The position numbers were made by a program, and so were the translations under genes. A DNA stretch of 6,832 nt from JBHJHK01 sp050330975. GTDB lineage: Bacteria > Pseudomonadota > Gammaproteobacteria > Competibacterales > Competibacteraceae. A model generated the notes under the pieces. That model did not search any database. It saw nothing but the letters and a program-made list of their open reading frames with translations, and was not told the DNA's origin. Each line of letters opens with the position of its first letter. Positions within the stretch are counted from its first letter, which is position 1. The stretch spans positions 1-6,832 of the forward strand of contig JBHJHK010000316.1 in assembly GCA_050330975.1 (NCBI GenBank), written 5' to 3'. Positions 6,777 through 6,832 of the stretch are shown piece after piece.

Positions 6777-6832
6777 GGTCAACGGGATGGAGACGACGGG
6801 GGGTGAGCGCATGGAAGGGTGGGGCGCTGGGG
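6777..6832 (-). other. Right-edge sequence without an assigned gene
   Basis: These 56 bases hold the possible ATG discussed for the DUF4159 gene. I see no recognisable promoter elements, no clear Shine-Dalgarno motif and no terminator-like hairpin. One minus-strand frame is open from the window edge across this stretch, but it continues as an out-of-frame shadow of the DUF4159 gene. The preceding gene of the operon presumably ends close to or beyond the edge. Confidence 0.4.

Noticed and set aside
6358..6832. Minus-strand frame open from the right edge, alternative to DUF4159
   Set aside because: It is arginine/proline/leucine-rich and out of frame with the DUF4159 motifs. I considered it as evidence of a frameshift supplying the N-terminus, but its sequence does not look like a signal peptide joined to the domain.

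Overview
The window is a stretch of very GC-rich bacterial chromosome with dense coding. G and C dominate third codon positions throughout, and all recognisable genes lie on the minus strand. I found no RNA genes, mobile elements, CRISPR arrays or plasmid functions. Three proteins carry Sec-type signals or membrane helices, which suggests a Gram-negative organism whose products act at the inner membrane and in the periplasm. The sequence alone does not settle the phylum.

Read in the direction of transcription (right to left), the layout is as follows. A DUF4159 protein (about 6770 to 6015) comes first, and its N-terminus is questionable because an in-frame TAG separates it from an upstream ATG. 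Next is a 748-residue membrane-anchored protein with a von Willebrand factor A (VWA) domain and a glutamine-amidotransferase-like domain (5990 to 3744). It is followed by a 356-residue exported protein resembling the caspase/legumain fold (clan CD), with an EF-hand calcium loop but no cysteine (3744 to 2674). The last gene is an 882-residue exported protein with tetratricopeptide repeats (TPRs) flanking a Peptidase_MA-type zinc metallopeptidase domain carrying HELAH (2677 to 29). The last three genes are joined by TGATG and ATGA stop/start overlaps, so this is almost certainly one operon that begins beyond the right edge.

The DUF4159 and VWA/amidotransferase-like pair is characteristic of the MoxR AAA+ ATPase / DUF58 / BatA-like loci found in many Gram-negative bacteria, so those partners are expected just to the right of the window. 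The common theme is catalytically degenerate folds: an amidotransferase-like domain without its nucleophile cysteine and a caspase-like domain without any cysteine, followed by a metallopeptidase with a complete-looking zinc site. My inference is that the operon builds an envelope complex in which VWA, amidotransferase-like and caspase-like domains act as metal-dependent binding or scaffolding parts and the TPR-metallopeptidase is the active component. Its substrate and biological role are unknown.
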